Below, in pieces: positions 7,049-14,477 of a stretch of 14,653 nt of DNA. The stretch is from JAAYAN01 sp964437215 (GTDB lineage: Bacteria > Bacteroidota > Ignavibacteria > Ignavibacteriales > Melioribacteraceae), in assembly GCA_964437215.1 (NCBI GenBank), contig CAYTFZ010000069.1, positions 1 through 14,653 on the forward strand, written 5' to 3'. The notes beneath the pieces are model-generated. The model saw nothing but the letters and a program-made list of their open reading frames with translations, did not search any database and had not been told where the DNA came from. Positions within the stretch are counted from its first letter, which is position 1. Every line of letters starts with the position of its first letter. The translations under genes were made by a program, and so were the position numbers.

Positions 7049-7534
7049 ATGAACCAGATTAAACGAGCAATTTATCCCGGAACCTTCGATCCGGTAACAA
7101 ACGGGCATATCGATCTTATTGACAGGGCTACTGATATTTTTGACGAAATTGTTGTTACGGTAGCAAAAAATCCTGGCAAAACAAATCTTTTTACAGTTCA
7201 GGAAAGGGTTGAAATGCTTACTGAAAGTTTAAAAAAATTCAGCAATGTTGTTGTTGATTCATTTGACGGACTTGTAGTTGATCACGCTAATCAGATAGGC
7301 GCTATGGGAATTATTAGAGGTTTGAGAGCAGTAAGCGATTTTGAATATGAGTTCCAGATGGCATTAATGAACAGAAAGATGGATGAAAATCTCAGAACAA
7401 TATTTTTAATGCCTCACGAAAAATATACTTACTTAAATTCTACAATTGTCCGTAACCTTGCTCAATTTAAAGCTGATGTAAGTGATTTTGTGCCTCCTAT
7501 TGTGGCACAAAAGCTTAAAGAAAAATTCGGATAA
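7049..7534 (+). CDS. coaD: Phosphopantetheine adenylyltransferase
   Basis: CoaD makes dephospho-CoA from 4'-phosphopantetheine and ATP, the penultimate step of coenzyme A synthesis. The 161-residue product is the standard length and has the nucleotidyltransferase motif GTFDPVTNGH (11-20), including the TxGH-type catalytic histidine at 20, the IIRGLRAVSDFEYEFQMA segment (88-105) that lines the active site, and LNSTIVRN (129-136), matching the usual ISSTxVR motif. It appears to end the close-packed hrcA-to-coaD run: a 124-base gap follows. Confidence 0.96.
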   Translation: MNQIKRAIYPGTFDPVTNGHIDLIDRATDIFDEIVVTVAKNPGKTNLFTVQERVEMLTESLKKFSNVVVDSFDGLVVDHANQIGAMGIIRGLRAVSDFEYEFQMALMNRKMDENLRTIFLMPHEKYTYLNSTIVRNLAQFKADVSDFVPPIVAQKLKEKFG

Positions 7535-7658
7535 AATAAACATCTTTTGCTGTAATTGAAACGCTGCTATATCTTAAAAGTAATATTCATTGCTTTTCTT
7601 ATGCTTTGTTTCTATTTTTACAAACTTAATTTATGTAATAACGGAGGAATAGTAATTT
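7535..7658 (+). promoter_or_regulatory. coaD-ppiD spacer, probable ppiD promoter region
   Basis: This 124-base spacer is the longest gap inside the plus-strand run and so probably holds a promoter for the isomerase gene. A TTTTGC (7545-7550) and TATATCTTA (7568-7576) pair, 17 bases apart, loosely resembles a Bacteroidota-type promoter, but the match is poor. No terminator hairpin for coaD is visible. GGAGG at 7643-7647, 11 bases before the ATG at 7659, is the ribosome binding site. Confidence 0.3.
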
Positions 7659-9749
7659 ATGGGAATGATGGCTAGGATGAGAGGTCTTGCCTCCTGGTTT
7701 ATAATTACCGTCGGCGGTTTATTTGTACTTTTTATGGTTATTTCGGATTCGAAAGTGACCGACATAAGAAGTCAGCATACAATGGAAATCGGTTCGATAA
7801 ACGGAGTTCCTGTAACACAGCAGGAATTTAGTGATATGGTAGATAATTTTATAAAAAATCAGGAAGCGCAGACAGGACAAAAAGTACCTGAAGAACAAAT
7901 GGAAGATTTCAGGGATTATGTTTGGGATGCACTTGTTTCGCAAAGACTTATTGATGAAAAAATTAAAGAATTCGGCATAACAGTTTCTAACGAAGAAATT
8001 GAAGAAATCGTTTTAGGAGAAAATCCGCCAGAATTTCTTAAACAAGGATTTATAGATTCTGCCGGCAATTTTAACAGACAAGCATATTTTCAGGCAATAA
8101 AAGATCCGCAGAATAAAGAAATATTAATTCAGCTTGAGAACCAAATCCGCCAGCAGTTAATACAGCAGAAACTGATGAGCTATTTGGGTGCGTCGGTATT
8201 AGTTTCCGACGATGAAGTGAGAAGACAGTTTATTGATCAAACTGTAAGAATGAATGTTGAATTTGCAGCGGTTGATGCAAAAAGTTTCAGTGATAAAGAT
8301 ATTACTGTTACTGATGCGGATATTCAATCTTATTTTGATGAACATAAAGAAGACTACAAAACTGATGAAAGAAGAGCTTTTAAATATGTGTTTTTCAGTA
8401 CAACACCTACTAAATCCGATTCCAATACTGTGAAAAACCAGCTATTAAGCGTATTGGGTAAATTAAAAGCTGATACTATTTCTTTTAAATCATATGTAGA
8501 TATTTATTCGGTTAAACCTTACAGTCTCGATACCCTCGATGTTACTAAAATGTCGAATGCTATGTATCAGGAATTATCAAAATCCGCACCTGGTGAAATT
8601 GTAGGTCCGGTTTTAACAAATGAAGGATATGGTTTATTTAAGTTGAACAGCATTACATCATCCAAAGATAATTTTGTAAGGGCATCGCATATCTTAATTC
8701 AAAGAACAGCAAATGATGAAGCTGATAAAGCAAAAGCAGATTCAGTTTATCAATCATTAATCGGCGGTGCCGATTTTGCAGCCGCAGCAAGAAAGATTTC
8801 AGCTGATCCAGGCAGCGGTTCGCGAGGCGGGGATTTAGGATGGTTCGGTAAAGGAATGATGGTAAAGGAATTTGAAGAAGCATGCTTTTCAGGACAAACC
8901 GGGGTTATTCAAAAACCGGTTAAAACTAACTTTGGTTATCATATAATTAAAGTTGCCGATAAATCATCTTCAAGGTTTGTAGTTGAAGAAATACTTATGA
9001 AAATTGATGCCAGCGGAGCTACGCTTTCGAAAGCTTCTGAAGATGCTGACGGCTTTTCATATTTATCTAAACAAGACGGATTTGATTTGATTGCAAAAAA
9101 TTACAATTATGTAATTAAAACAGCTCCGCTGATTGATGAAAAAACAACTGTTATTCCGGCATTGGGAAGAAGTAAAGCCTTGATTAAGTTTCTGTTTGAC
9201 GGTTCAGCCGGTGATATAAGCGATAGATTTAAAGTAACAGGCGGATATACAGTAATTGAGATTACAGAAATCCAGCCTGAAGGTTATGTTAAAATTGACG
9301 AAGCAAAAGAATCAATCAGAAGCAAAGTACTTTTGGAGAAAAAGCTTGAAAAAGGTTTGAAAATATTGAATGAAGTTTACCCGAAAGTAGCTAAAGAAGG
9401 AAAATTAAGTAATGCTTCGAGTTACAATAAAATTGTAAAATTCAATTCGGCAGAAAATATTTCAGCAAACGGTGCAGTTGCAGGAATTGGCAGAGATTAT
9501 GCTTTTAACGGTTATGCTCTTAACGGAAAAGTAAATGAAATATCAAAACCTATTAAGGGAACTAATGGATGTTATTTGATTAAGGTAACTCAAAGAACTG
9601 CATTCGATTCATCTTCATTTACTGTGCGAAAAGCGCAAATGAAACAGCAGATTTCGCAAAACAAGAAAAGAATGATTCAGCAGCAATGGATTGAAAAGTT
9701 GAAAGAAGAAGCTGAAATAATTGACGAACGATATAAATATTATCAATGA
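7659..9749 (+). CDS. PpiD-like membrane-anchored peptidyl-prolyl isomerase
   Basis: This 696-residue protein is a SurA/PpiD-type folding factor, expected to be anchored in the cytoplasmic membrane and act on exported proteins. It has an N-terminal helix (about residues 11-29), a SurA_N-like chaperone region (about 40-190) beginning with a typical GSINGVPVTQQEF, and one clear parvulin domain at about 339-435 with ASHILIQ, GGDLGWFGKGMMVKEFEEA and NFGYHIIKVAD. Before it (about 235-335) and after it (about 437-555 and near 600-650) are segments that keep the end-pattern of parvulin domains (GYGLFKLNSI, GYTVIEITEI, GCYLIKVTQR) but not the catalytic parts. The C-terminus is a charged helix. It follows coaD by 124 bases and ends at a strong terminator. 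The first of four early Met codons is chosen because of the upstream GGAGG. Confidence 0.9.
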   Translation: MGMMARMRGLASWFIITVGGLFVLFMVISDSKVTDIRSQHTMEIGSINGVPVTQQEFSDMVDNFIKNQEAQTGQKVPEEQMEDFRDYVWDALVSQRLIDEKIKEFGITVSNEEIEEIVLGENPPEFLKQGFIDSAGNFNRQAYFQAIKDPQNKEILIQLENQIRQQLIQQKLMSYLGASVLVSDDEVRRQFIDQTVRMNVEFAAVDAKSFSDKDITVTDADIQSYFDEHKEDYKTDERRAFKYVFFSTTPTKSDSNTVKNQLLSVLGKLKADTISFKSYVDIYSVKPYSLDTLDVTKMSNAMYQELSKSAPGEIVGPVLTNEGYGLFKLNSITSSKDNFVRASHILIQRTANDEADKAKADSVYQSLIGGADFAAAARKISADPGSGSRGGDLGWFGKGMMVKEFEEACFSGQTGVIQKPVKTNFGYHIIKVADKSSSRFVVEEILMKIDASGATLSKASEDADGFSYLSKQDGFDLIAKNYNYVIKTAPLIDEKTTVIPALGRSKALIKFLFDGSAGDISDRFKVTGGYTVIEITEIQPEGYVKIDEAKESIRSKVLLEKKLEKGLKILNEVYPKVAKEGKLSNASSYNKIVKFNSAENISANGAVAGIGRDYAFNGYALNGKVNEISKPIKGTNGCYLIKVTQRTAFDSSSFTVRKAQMKQQISQNKKRMIQQQWIEKLKEEAEIIDERYKYYQ

Positions 9750-9754
9750 AAAGT

Positions 9755-9779
9755 ACCCGCCTAAGGCGGGTTTTTTTTT
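9755..9779 (+). terminator. Intrinsic terminator after the ppiD-like gene
   Basis: ACCCGCC (9755-9761), loop TAA, GGCGGGT (9765-9771) form a GC-rich 7-bp hairpin followed by a run of nine T residues to 9779. It begins six bases after the stop codon at 9749 and is the clearest transcript end in the window, separating the chaperone and coaD side from the aro genes. Confidence 0.93.
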
Positions 9780-9826
9780 ATACGGTCATTTTATTATATT
9801 TTGAATTCAATAAAGGTTAATTATCA

Positions 9827-10375
9827 ATGCTTAAATTAATTTATCTAACAGGATTTATGACTTGCGGGAAAAGTACATTAGGTCCGATTCTGGCAAATAC
9901 ACTTGGCTGGAATTTTGTTGATTTGGATGAATTAATCAAAGAAAACGAAAAGATGGACATTTCTGAAATATTTGCTCAAAGAGGGGAAGATTATTTCCGT
10001 AAAATTGAAACTGAAATACTAAAATCAGTTTCTGATAAAAATGATTATGTAATTGCTCTGGGAGGCGGAACGATAGTAAAAGAAGAAAACCTTGAAATAA
10101 TGAAAAAAACTGGTAAAGTAATCTATCTGCGAGCTTCTGCAGAAGTAATTTATAAACGAATAAAAACAAAACTCAACAGACCGATATTTAAGGATTTGGT
10201 TTTAGCAGGCAGTCCTAAAAAAGATTTTATTGACAGGATTGAAACCCTCTTAAATGAAAGAAAAAAATATTACGAGCAAGCTGATTTAATTGTTGAAACA
10301 AGTAACGAGCCGCTGGGATTTATAGTTGACAAGCTTTCAAAAAAGATTGCGAGAATGATTAATGAAAAAAATTAA
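9827..10375 (+). CDS. aroK: Shikimate kinase
   Basis: AroK phosphorylates shikimate at the 3-hydroxyl with ATP, in the pathway to chorismate and aromatic amino acids. The 182-residue product has the Walker A loop GFMTCGKST (9-17), the substrate-binding DLDELI (32-37), RGEDYFRKIE (52-61) with the conserved Arg 58, ALGGGTI (77-83) and LNRPIF (116-121) in the lid. Length is typical. It is the first gene after the terminator, so its promoter should lie in 9780-9826; TATATTTTG in that interval is a loose match to a Bacteroidota -7 element. AAGG about ten bases upstream may be the ribosome binding site. The gene overlaps aroB by 14 bases. Confidence 0.95.
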   Translation: MLKLIYLTGFMTCGKSTLGPILANTLGWNFVDLDELIKENEKMDISEIFAQRGEDYFRKIETEILKSVSDKNDYVIALGGGTIVKEENLEIMKKTGKVIYLRASAEVIYKRIKTKLNRPIFKDLVLAGSPKKDFIDRIETLLNERKKYYEQADLIVETSNEPLGFIVDKLSKKIARMINEKN

Positions 10376-11453
10376 AGTAAATGTTGAACCTCAAGCATAC
10401 GATATTATTATAGGCAATGGAATATTCCGGAATATTTTTGCTGAAGTTGAAAAACGAAAATTATTTAAGAATACTTTAATAGTTATTGATAAAAATGTTT
10501 TTGAAATATATAAAAAGGAAATTATTACAATATTCGGAAATTGCAATTTCAAGCTGGAAATATTGATTCTCGAGATTGATGAAAAAAGGAAGTCATTTGA
10601 ATCTTTAGATAAAATATATTCAAAGTTGATTGAGAATAAGTATGGTCGCGACAGTCTGATAATTGCAATAGGCGGAGGAATAATAGGCGACATAGCTGGT
10701 TATGCTGCAGCTACATATATGCGTGGAATTCAGTATATTCAGATTCCTACAACCTTATTGGCAATGGTCGATAGTTCTGTAGGAGGAAAAACTGCTGTCA
10801 ATTTTGGCGATACTAAAAATGTTATCGGTGCTTTTTATCAGCCGCGGTTAGTTTTAATCGATTCTGATTTTCTTAAGACTCTTAACACCGATGAGCTTGT
10901 GTGCGGAATTGGTGAAATTGTTAAGTATGCTTTTATAACCGATGAACAGTTTTATGATTTTTTTAATAGGAATATAAATAGACTATTCTGTTTAGATGAA
11001 AAGGTTATTTCTAAAATAATTTATCAATCGGTTTTATTTAAAGCAGGCGTTGTTGAAGCCGACGAAAAAGAAACCGGAATAAGAAAGATTTTGAATTTCG
11101 GTCATACTTTTGCGCACGCTTTTGAAGTTGAACAGAATCATAAAATAAAACACGGACAAGCAGTTATTGCAGGAATAATTTGTGCTTTATATTTATCGGA
11201 AGAAATTGGGATTTTAGATAATATTAAGCTGAATGAATATTTAAAATTTATTTATCCGCTGAAAAAATATATAAATATTGAAGAACCGGATACTAAAAAA
11301 CTGCTTGATATAATGAGCCGTGATAAAAAAAACAAAGACGGAAAAATCAAGTTCGTTCTGCTTAACGGTGTCGGAAATATTGCAATTGATATTGAAGCTG
11401 AAAGAATACAAGTAGAAAAAGCAATAAATAAAATGAAGAAATTTGTGGAATGA
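10362..11453 (+). CDS. aroB: 3-Dehydroquinate synthase
   Basis: AroB converts DAHP to 3-dehydroquinate, the second step of the shikimate pathway, using NAD and a divalent metal. The 363-residue product has the NAD-binding GGGIIGDIAGYAAATYMRG (104-122), IPTTLLAMVDSSVGGKTAVN (128-147), and metal ligands matching the family: Glu 185 (in CGIGEIVKYA), His 248 (NFGHTFAHAFE) and His 264 (KHGQAV). Length is normal. The ATG at 10362 lies inside the 3' end of aroK in a different frame (14-base overlap), so the two are almost certainly translationally coupled. Confidence 0.96.
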   Translation: MKKIKVNVEPQAYDIIIGNGIFRNIFAEVEKRKLFKNTLIVIDKNVFEIYKKEIITIFGNCNFKLEILILEIDEKRKSFESLDKIYSKLIENKYGRDSLIIAIGGGIIGDIAGYAAATYMRGIQYIQIPTTLLAMVDSSVGGKTAVNFGDTKNVIGAFYQPRLVLIDSDFLKTLNTDELVCGIGEIVKYAFITDEQFYDFFNRNINRLFCLDEKVISKIIYQSVLFKAGVVEADEKETGIRKILNFGHTFAHAFEVEQNHKIKHGQAVIAGIICALYLSEEIGILDNIKLNEYLKFIYPLKKYINIEEPDTKKLLDIMSRDKKNKDGKIKFVLLNGVGNIAIDIEAERIQVEKAINKMKKFVE

Positions 11454-11462
11454 ATTTTCTCC

Positions 11463-11478
11463 TGACATAGGGTTGTCA
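11463..11478 (+). promoter_or_regulatory. Operator-like palindrome upstream of the VOC gene
   Basis: TGACA, six bases (TAGGGT), TGTCA form a perfect 5-bp inverted repeat in the 77-base aroB-VOC spacer. Its symmetry and position, about 50 bases upstream of the start, suit a repressor or activator binding site. A second inverted repeat, TTTAAGTT (11488-11495) with AACTTAAA (11511-11518), runs up to the ribosome binding site AAGGAG (11518-11523) and might fold over it. No regulator gene is nearby, so the binding protein is unknown. Confidence 0.4.
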
Positions 11479-11530
11479 CTTATGCCATTTAAGTTTTGAA
11501 TGTAACTTATAACTTAAAAGGAGATTAAAA

Positions 11531-12313
11531 ATGTCGGGATCAATAACAAAAAAAACTTCAACATTCGGCTGGGTAGAAATGGGAGCCGAAAATTTAAACA
11601 AAGCAAAACAATTTTACGAAACCATTTTCGGGTGGACTGGCGAAATTGCAAACATTAATTCCCCAATGCCTTATGCTGTAATGAAAACACAGGGCAAAGT
11701 AACAGCAGGTATTTATCAGCTTACTGAAGAAATGAAAATGAAAAATATTCCGCCTCATTGGCTGACTTATATTTATGTAAACAATGTGAATAATACTTTA
11801 GAATTAGCAGTAAAATCCGGCGGAAAAATTATGCAGCCGGCTTTTGATGTTGAAAGAGTTGGAAGAATAGCAGTAGTTTCCGATCCTTCAGGTGCAGTAT
11901 TTGCAATATGGGAAGCAGATGAAAACGCTATGGAAATGGCTTCAGGTAAGTTTGCTCCCTGCTGGTATGAACTGGGTGCAAAAGATATAAAAATATGCGA
12001 AAAATTTTATGCTGACGTATTTGGATGGAATGCTCGGAAGGATAATTCGATGGGAATGGAATATGTAATTTTCAGTGTAAACGAAACAATGATAGGCGGA
12101 ATGTACCAGATACCGGAAGAGATGAAGGAATTCCCTTCGATTTGGTGCATTTATTTTGAAGTAGCAGATTTTGATAAAACATCAGAGTTTGCTGTTTCGA
12201 AAGGTGCTAAAATTATGGGACCGGTAATGGAATATGAAAAAATAGGAAAATTTGCATATTTGCAGGATCCGCAGGGTGCAGTTTTTGCAATTATAAAATC
12301 AGCAGAAATGTAG
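11531..12313 (+). CDS. Two-domain VOC (glyoxalase-fold) protein
   Basis: The 260-residue product is a tandem of two vicinal-oxygen-chelate domains, about residues 11-129 and 142-257, each starting with a W-x-E strand then AKQFYETIFGW or CEKFYADVFGW. This matches the family of two-domain VOC proteins often annotated as glyoxalase or bleomycin-resistance-like; the substrate cannot be read from the sequence. Domain 1 keeps likely metal ligands Glu 16, His 76 and Glu 128, while at the matching places domain 2 has Glu 147, Ile 204 and Lys 256, so only the first may bind metal. A strong AAGGAG lies seven bases before the ATG. The gene follows aroB by 77 bases and has its own operator-like palindrome, so it is probably separately expressed. 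Confidence 0.9.
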   Translation: MSGSITKKTSTFGWVEMGAENLNKAKQFYETIFGWTGEIANINSPMPYAVMKTQGKVTAGIYQLTEEMKMKNIPPHWLTYIYVNNVNNTLELAVKSGGKIMQPAFDVERVGRIAVVSDPSGAVFAIWEADENAMEMASGKFAPCWYELGAKDIKICEKFYADVFGWNARKDNSMGMEYVIFSVNETMIGGMYQIPEEMKEFPSIWCIYFEVADFDKTSEFAVSKGAKIMGPVMEYEKIGKFAYLQDPQGAVFAIIKSAEM

Positions 12314-12322
12314 GAGAAAGTA

Positions 12323-12355
12323 ATTACTCCCGAAAATAGTTATTTCGGGAGTAAT
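12323..12355. terminator. Bidirectional hairpin between convergent genes
   Basis: ATTACTCCCGAAA (12323-12335), a 7-base loop, and TTTCGGGAGTAAT (12343-12355) make a perfect 13-bp stem between the VOC stop (12313) and the nrfA stop (12372). It probably ends or protects both transcripts. There is no T run on either strand, so it is not a classic intrinsic terminator. Confidence 0.75.
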
Positions 12356-12371
12356 ATCTAAATCGGAATTA

Positions 12372-13856
12372 TTAATACTGTTTTAGTGAACCTTGTCTTT
12401 TTTTGGCAGCTTTATCCCATTCAACCACTGTGGTATTTAGTAAATTATTTTTATCATCAAAGAGTGTTTTCATATCCAATCCTACAAATTTTTGAGCTTT
12501 TTCTTTTGTTGAGATGTCAGGCAATTCAATTGGATATTGTTTTCCGCGTTTAAGCAAAATTACGGCAATTTCGCGTCTTGCCTGTTCGGATTTTTGAATT
12601 GAAGTTCCTATAACGCGCATTGCCTCGGTAGGCGAGTGAAATCCTAATCCGTTTGCTGCTGCAACCCAATCCCAGCGCCACTGGGCATGCCTTATAAGCT
12701 GAAGCACAGGTTTCATTTCGGTGTCCGAAGCACCGTCATCCCAAGCTGCTTTTGCTTCGATATGAGCAACTGCCAATGCTTTTTCTGCTAAATGCCTTAA
12801 TTGTTCAAGTCTGTCCTGCCTTTCGTATACATCTTGAACAAGTCTTTCTGTTTTTTCGCGGTGGCAAACCATGCAGGAATTTTCAACGTTGCTCAAAGGA
12901 CTTTTAATATGGTGGTCGGTAAATTTTACTCCTCCTTCGCTTTTATACGGCATATGGCAATCGGAACAGGAAACGCCTCTTTGAGCGTGAACACCAGTCA
13001 TATAAAGCTCATAATCGGGATGCTGCCCTTTAAGCATGGGAGCTTTGCTTAATGCATGTGTCCAGTCCGAAAATCCTATTTCATCGTAGTATTGTTCCAT
13101 TTCGTCCGCCGAAAAACCTTTATCCCAAGGGAATACCAGATAATTTGATTCTTTCTTAAAATAGTATTCAACATGACATTGCGCACATACCAACGACCTC
13201 ATTTCCTGATGAGTAATATCTTCAATTTTTTTGCCCCGCCGTTCAAGTGCTTCTATAAGAGCCGGGCGTGTAATATGAAGATTCATTGTTTTATTATCGT
13301 GGCAGTCGCCGCAACCGATGGGATTTATAATTTCGGCCCCTTTATCAATCCATTTTCCTTTATAGAATGCAGCGGCTCCTATTTTTTTCATCATACGGGG
13401 AACATCAGGACTTTTACATGTCCAGCAAGTTGAAGCAAGGGGACTTTGTTTTACGCCACCGGTACGCAATGTATTTCTAATATCTTTTACGGCATATGCA
13501 TGTCCTCGTCCTTGTTTGTAATCTTTAGAAAACGGATAACCTGCCCAAAGAATTACAAGTTCAGGAATTCTTTCGAGATAATCAATTTCTTTGGATCCGC
13601 CATGCTTGCTTGCGAAATTAGTATCTAAAGTCTGCATGTAAGTTTCGTATTGACGAGGAAAGTTTTCGCCCCATACTTCATTTCTTGCTTCGTCTTCGGC
13701 GATGGGTTTAATCATCTGCATTGTTAAAACTGCTTCTGCCCGTCTTTCAATAATAGACGATGCAAACAATGCAATTACAAAAACAATAATTACAGTTACA
13801 AAAAATAATATCCATCCTAAAAATGGTTTGCTTTTGATTTTTTCTTGTAACGACAT
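12372..13856 (-). CDS. nrfA: Cytochrome c nitrite reductase, catalytic subunit
   Basis: NrfA reduces nitrite to ammonium with six electrons, outside the cytoplasmic membrane. Numbering from the ATG at 13856 (494 residues), five heme sites are present: CWTCK (144-148), the lysine-ligated catalytic heme, then CGDCH (182), CAQCH (224), CSDCH (297) and CMVCH (328). Catalytic residues fit the family: Arg near LRTGG (130-134), Tyr in CHVEYYF, and His 290 in GVHAQRGVSCSDCH. Residues 11-33 form a long hydrophobic helix followed by SSIIERRAEA, more like an anchor than a cleaved signal. A GTG at 13865 is in frame, but it lies within AAGGTGA, a ribosome binding site five bases before the ATG, so the ATG is chosen. 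It lies 27 bases after nrfH. Confidence 0.95.
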   Translation of the reverse strand: MSLQEKIKSKPFLGWILFFVTVIIVFVIALFASSIIERRAEAVLTMQMIKPIAEDEARNEVWGENFPRQYETYMQTLDTNFASKHGGSKEIDYLERIPELVILWAGYPFSKDYKQGRGHAYAVKDIRNTLRTGGVKQSPLASTCWTCKSPDVPRMMKKIGAAAFYKGKWIDKGAEIINPIGCGDCHDNKTMNLHITRPALIEALERRGKKIEDITHQEMRSLVCAQCHVEYYFKKESNYLVFPWDKGFSADEMEQYYDEIGFSDWTHALSKAPMLKGQHPDYELYMTGVHAQRGVSCSDCHMPYKSEGGVKFTDHHIKSPLSNVENSCMVCHREKTERLVQDVYERQDRLEQLRHLAEKALAVAHIEAKAAWDDGASDTEMKPVLQLIRHAQWRWDWVAAANGLGFHSPTEAMRVIGTSIQKSEQARREIAVILLKRGKQYPIELPDISTKEKAQKFVGLDMKTLFDDKNNLLNTTVVEWDKAAKKRQGSLKQY

Positions 13857-13861
13857 TTCAT

Positions 13862-13868
13862 TCACCTT
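13862..13868 (-). promoter_or_regulatory. Ribosome binding site deciding the nrfA start
   Basis: AAGGTGA on the minus strand lies five bases before the ATG at 13854-13856. The in-frame GTG that would give a three-residue longer protein is part of this element, so the ATG is the better start. Confidence 0.7.
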
Positions 13869-13883
13869 AGATTTAATTGAAAA

Positions 13884-14477
13884 TCATTTATCTGTTATTT
13901 TTCTTATCCATTCGGGAGTGGGGCTTTTAAGAAGTGGAACGCGCGCAAACGGAGTTGAACTTAAGCTATGTACTTTCCCGTGCGGGGTTTCTTTATGGCA
14001 ATCCCAGCATTTTCTTCCGTCCTCTACAATGCTTTTATTATTAATTGCCCGCAAAGCAATCGGGTGTATCTGGTTTTGATGGCACCTTATGCAATTCTGC
14101 TGGACAGCTTCTTTACCGGCATCTTTAATTACAATAACCTGGGGCTCCAAGCGGAATGTAAATACATACGAATGCCGTAATCCGTCAGTTGCTTTAAACA
14201 TATATTTATTTATTATATTATCCTGAGGAACATGGCAGTCGTTGCAAATGGCAACCCTTCCGTGGCTGCCGTGCTGCCAGGTTGCATATTCCGGCGACAT
14301 AACATGGCAATTTACGCAAGTTTCAGGGTTGTCCGATAAATAGGAAATGGCATTTGAAGCGTAAAAAATATGGAGAATCATTCCGGAGGCAATTCCAAGA
14401 ATAATTATTACAGGAAGTCTCCAATTAACAGGGGGTATAAAAAAAATTATTATCTTTTTAATAATATCATTTTTCAT
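13884..14477 (-). CDS. nrfH: NrfH, membrane tetraheme quinol dehydrogenase
   Basis: NrfH anchors NrfA to the membrane and feeds it electrons from menaquinol. The 197-residue product belongs to the NapC/NirT/NrfH family: one membrane helix at about residues 19-40 and four heme motifs, CVNCH (54-58), CNDCH (78-82), CIRCH (129-133) and CWDCH (157-161). The first is followed by VM (Met 60), the axial methionine known from Desulfovibrio NrfH, and by SPEYATWQHGSH, a typical segment. The frame is open further upstream, but a longer start would read through the end of the preceding gene. The ATG at 14475-14477 has GGGG six bases upstream and starts the usual short cytoplasmic tail. It overlaps the preceding partial gene by 11 bases. 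Confidence 0.94.
   Translation of the reverse strand: MKNDIIKKIIIFFIPPVNWRLPVIIILGIASGMILHIFYASNAISYLSDNPETCVNCHVMSPEYATWQHGSHGRVAICNDCHVPQDNIINKYMFKATDGLRHSYVFTFRLEPQVIVIKDAGKEAVQQNCIRCHQNQIHPIALRAINNKSIVEDGRKCWDCHKETPHGKVHSLSSTPFARVPLLKSPTPEWIRKITDK

Noticed and set aside
13702..14180. Plus-strand reading frames across the nrfHA junction
   Set aside because: They are antisense to well-supported heme protein genes and show no family motif.
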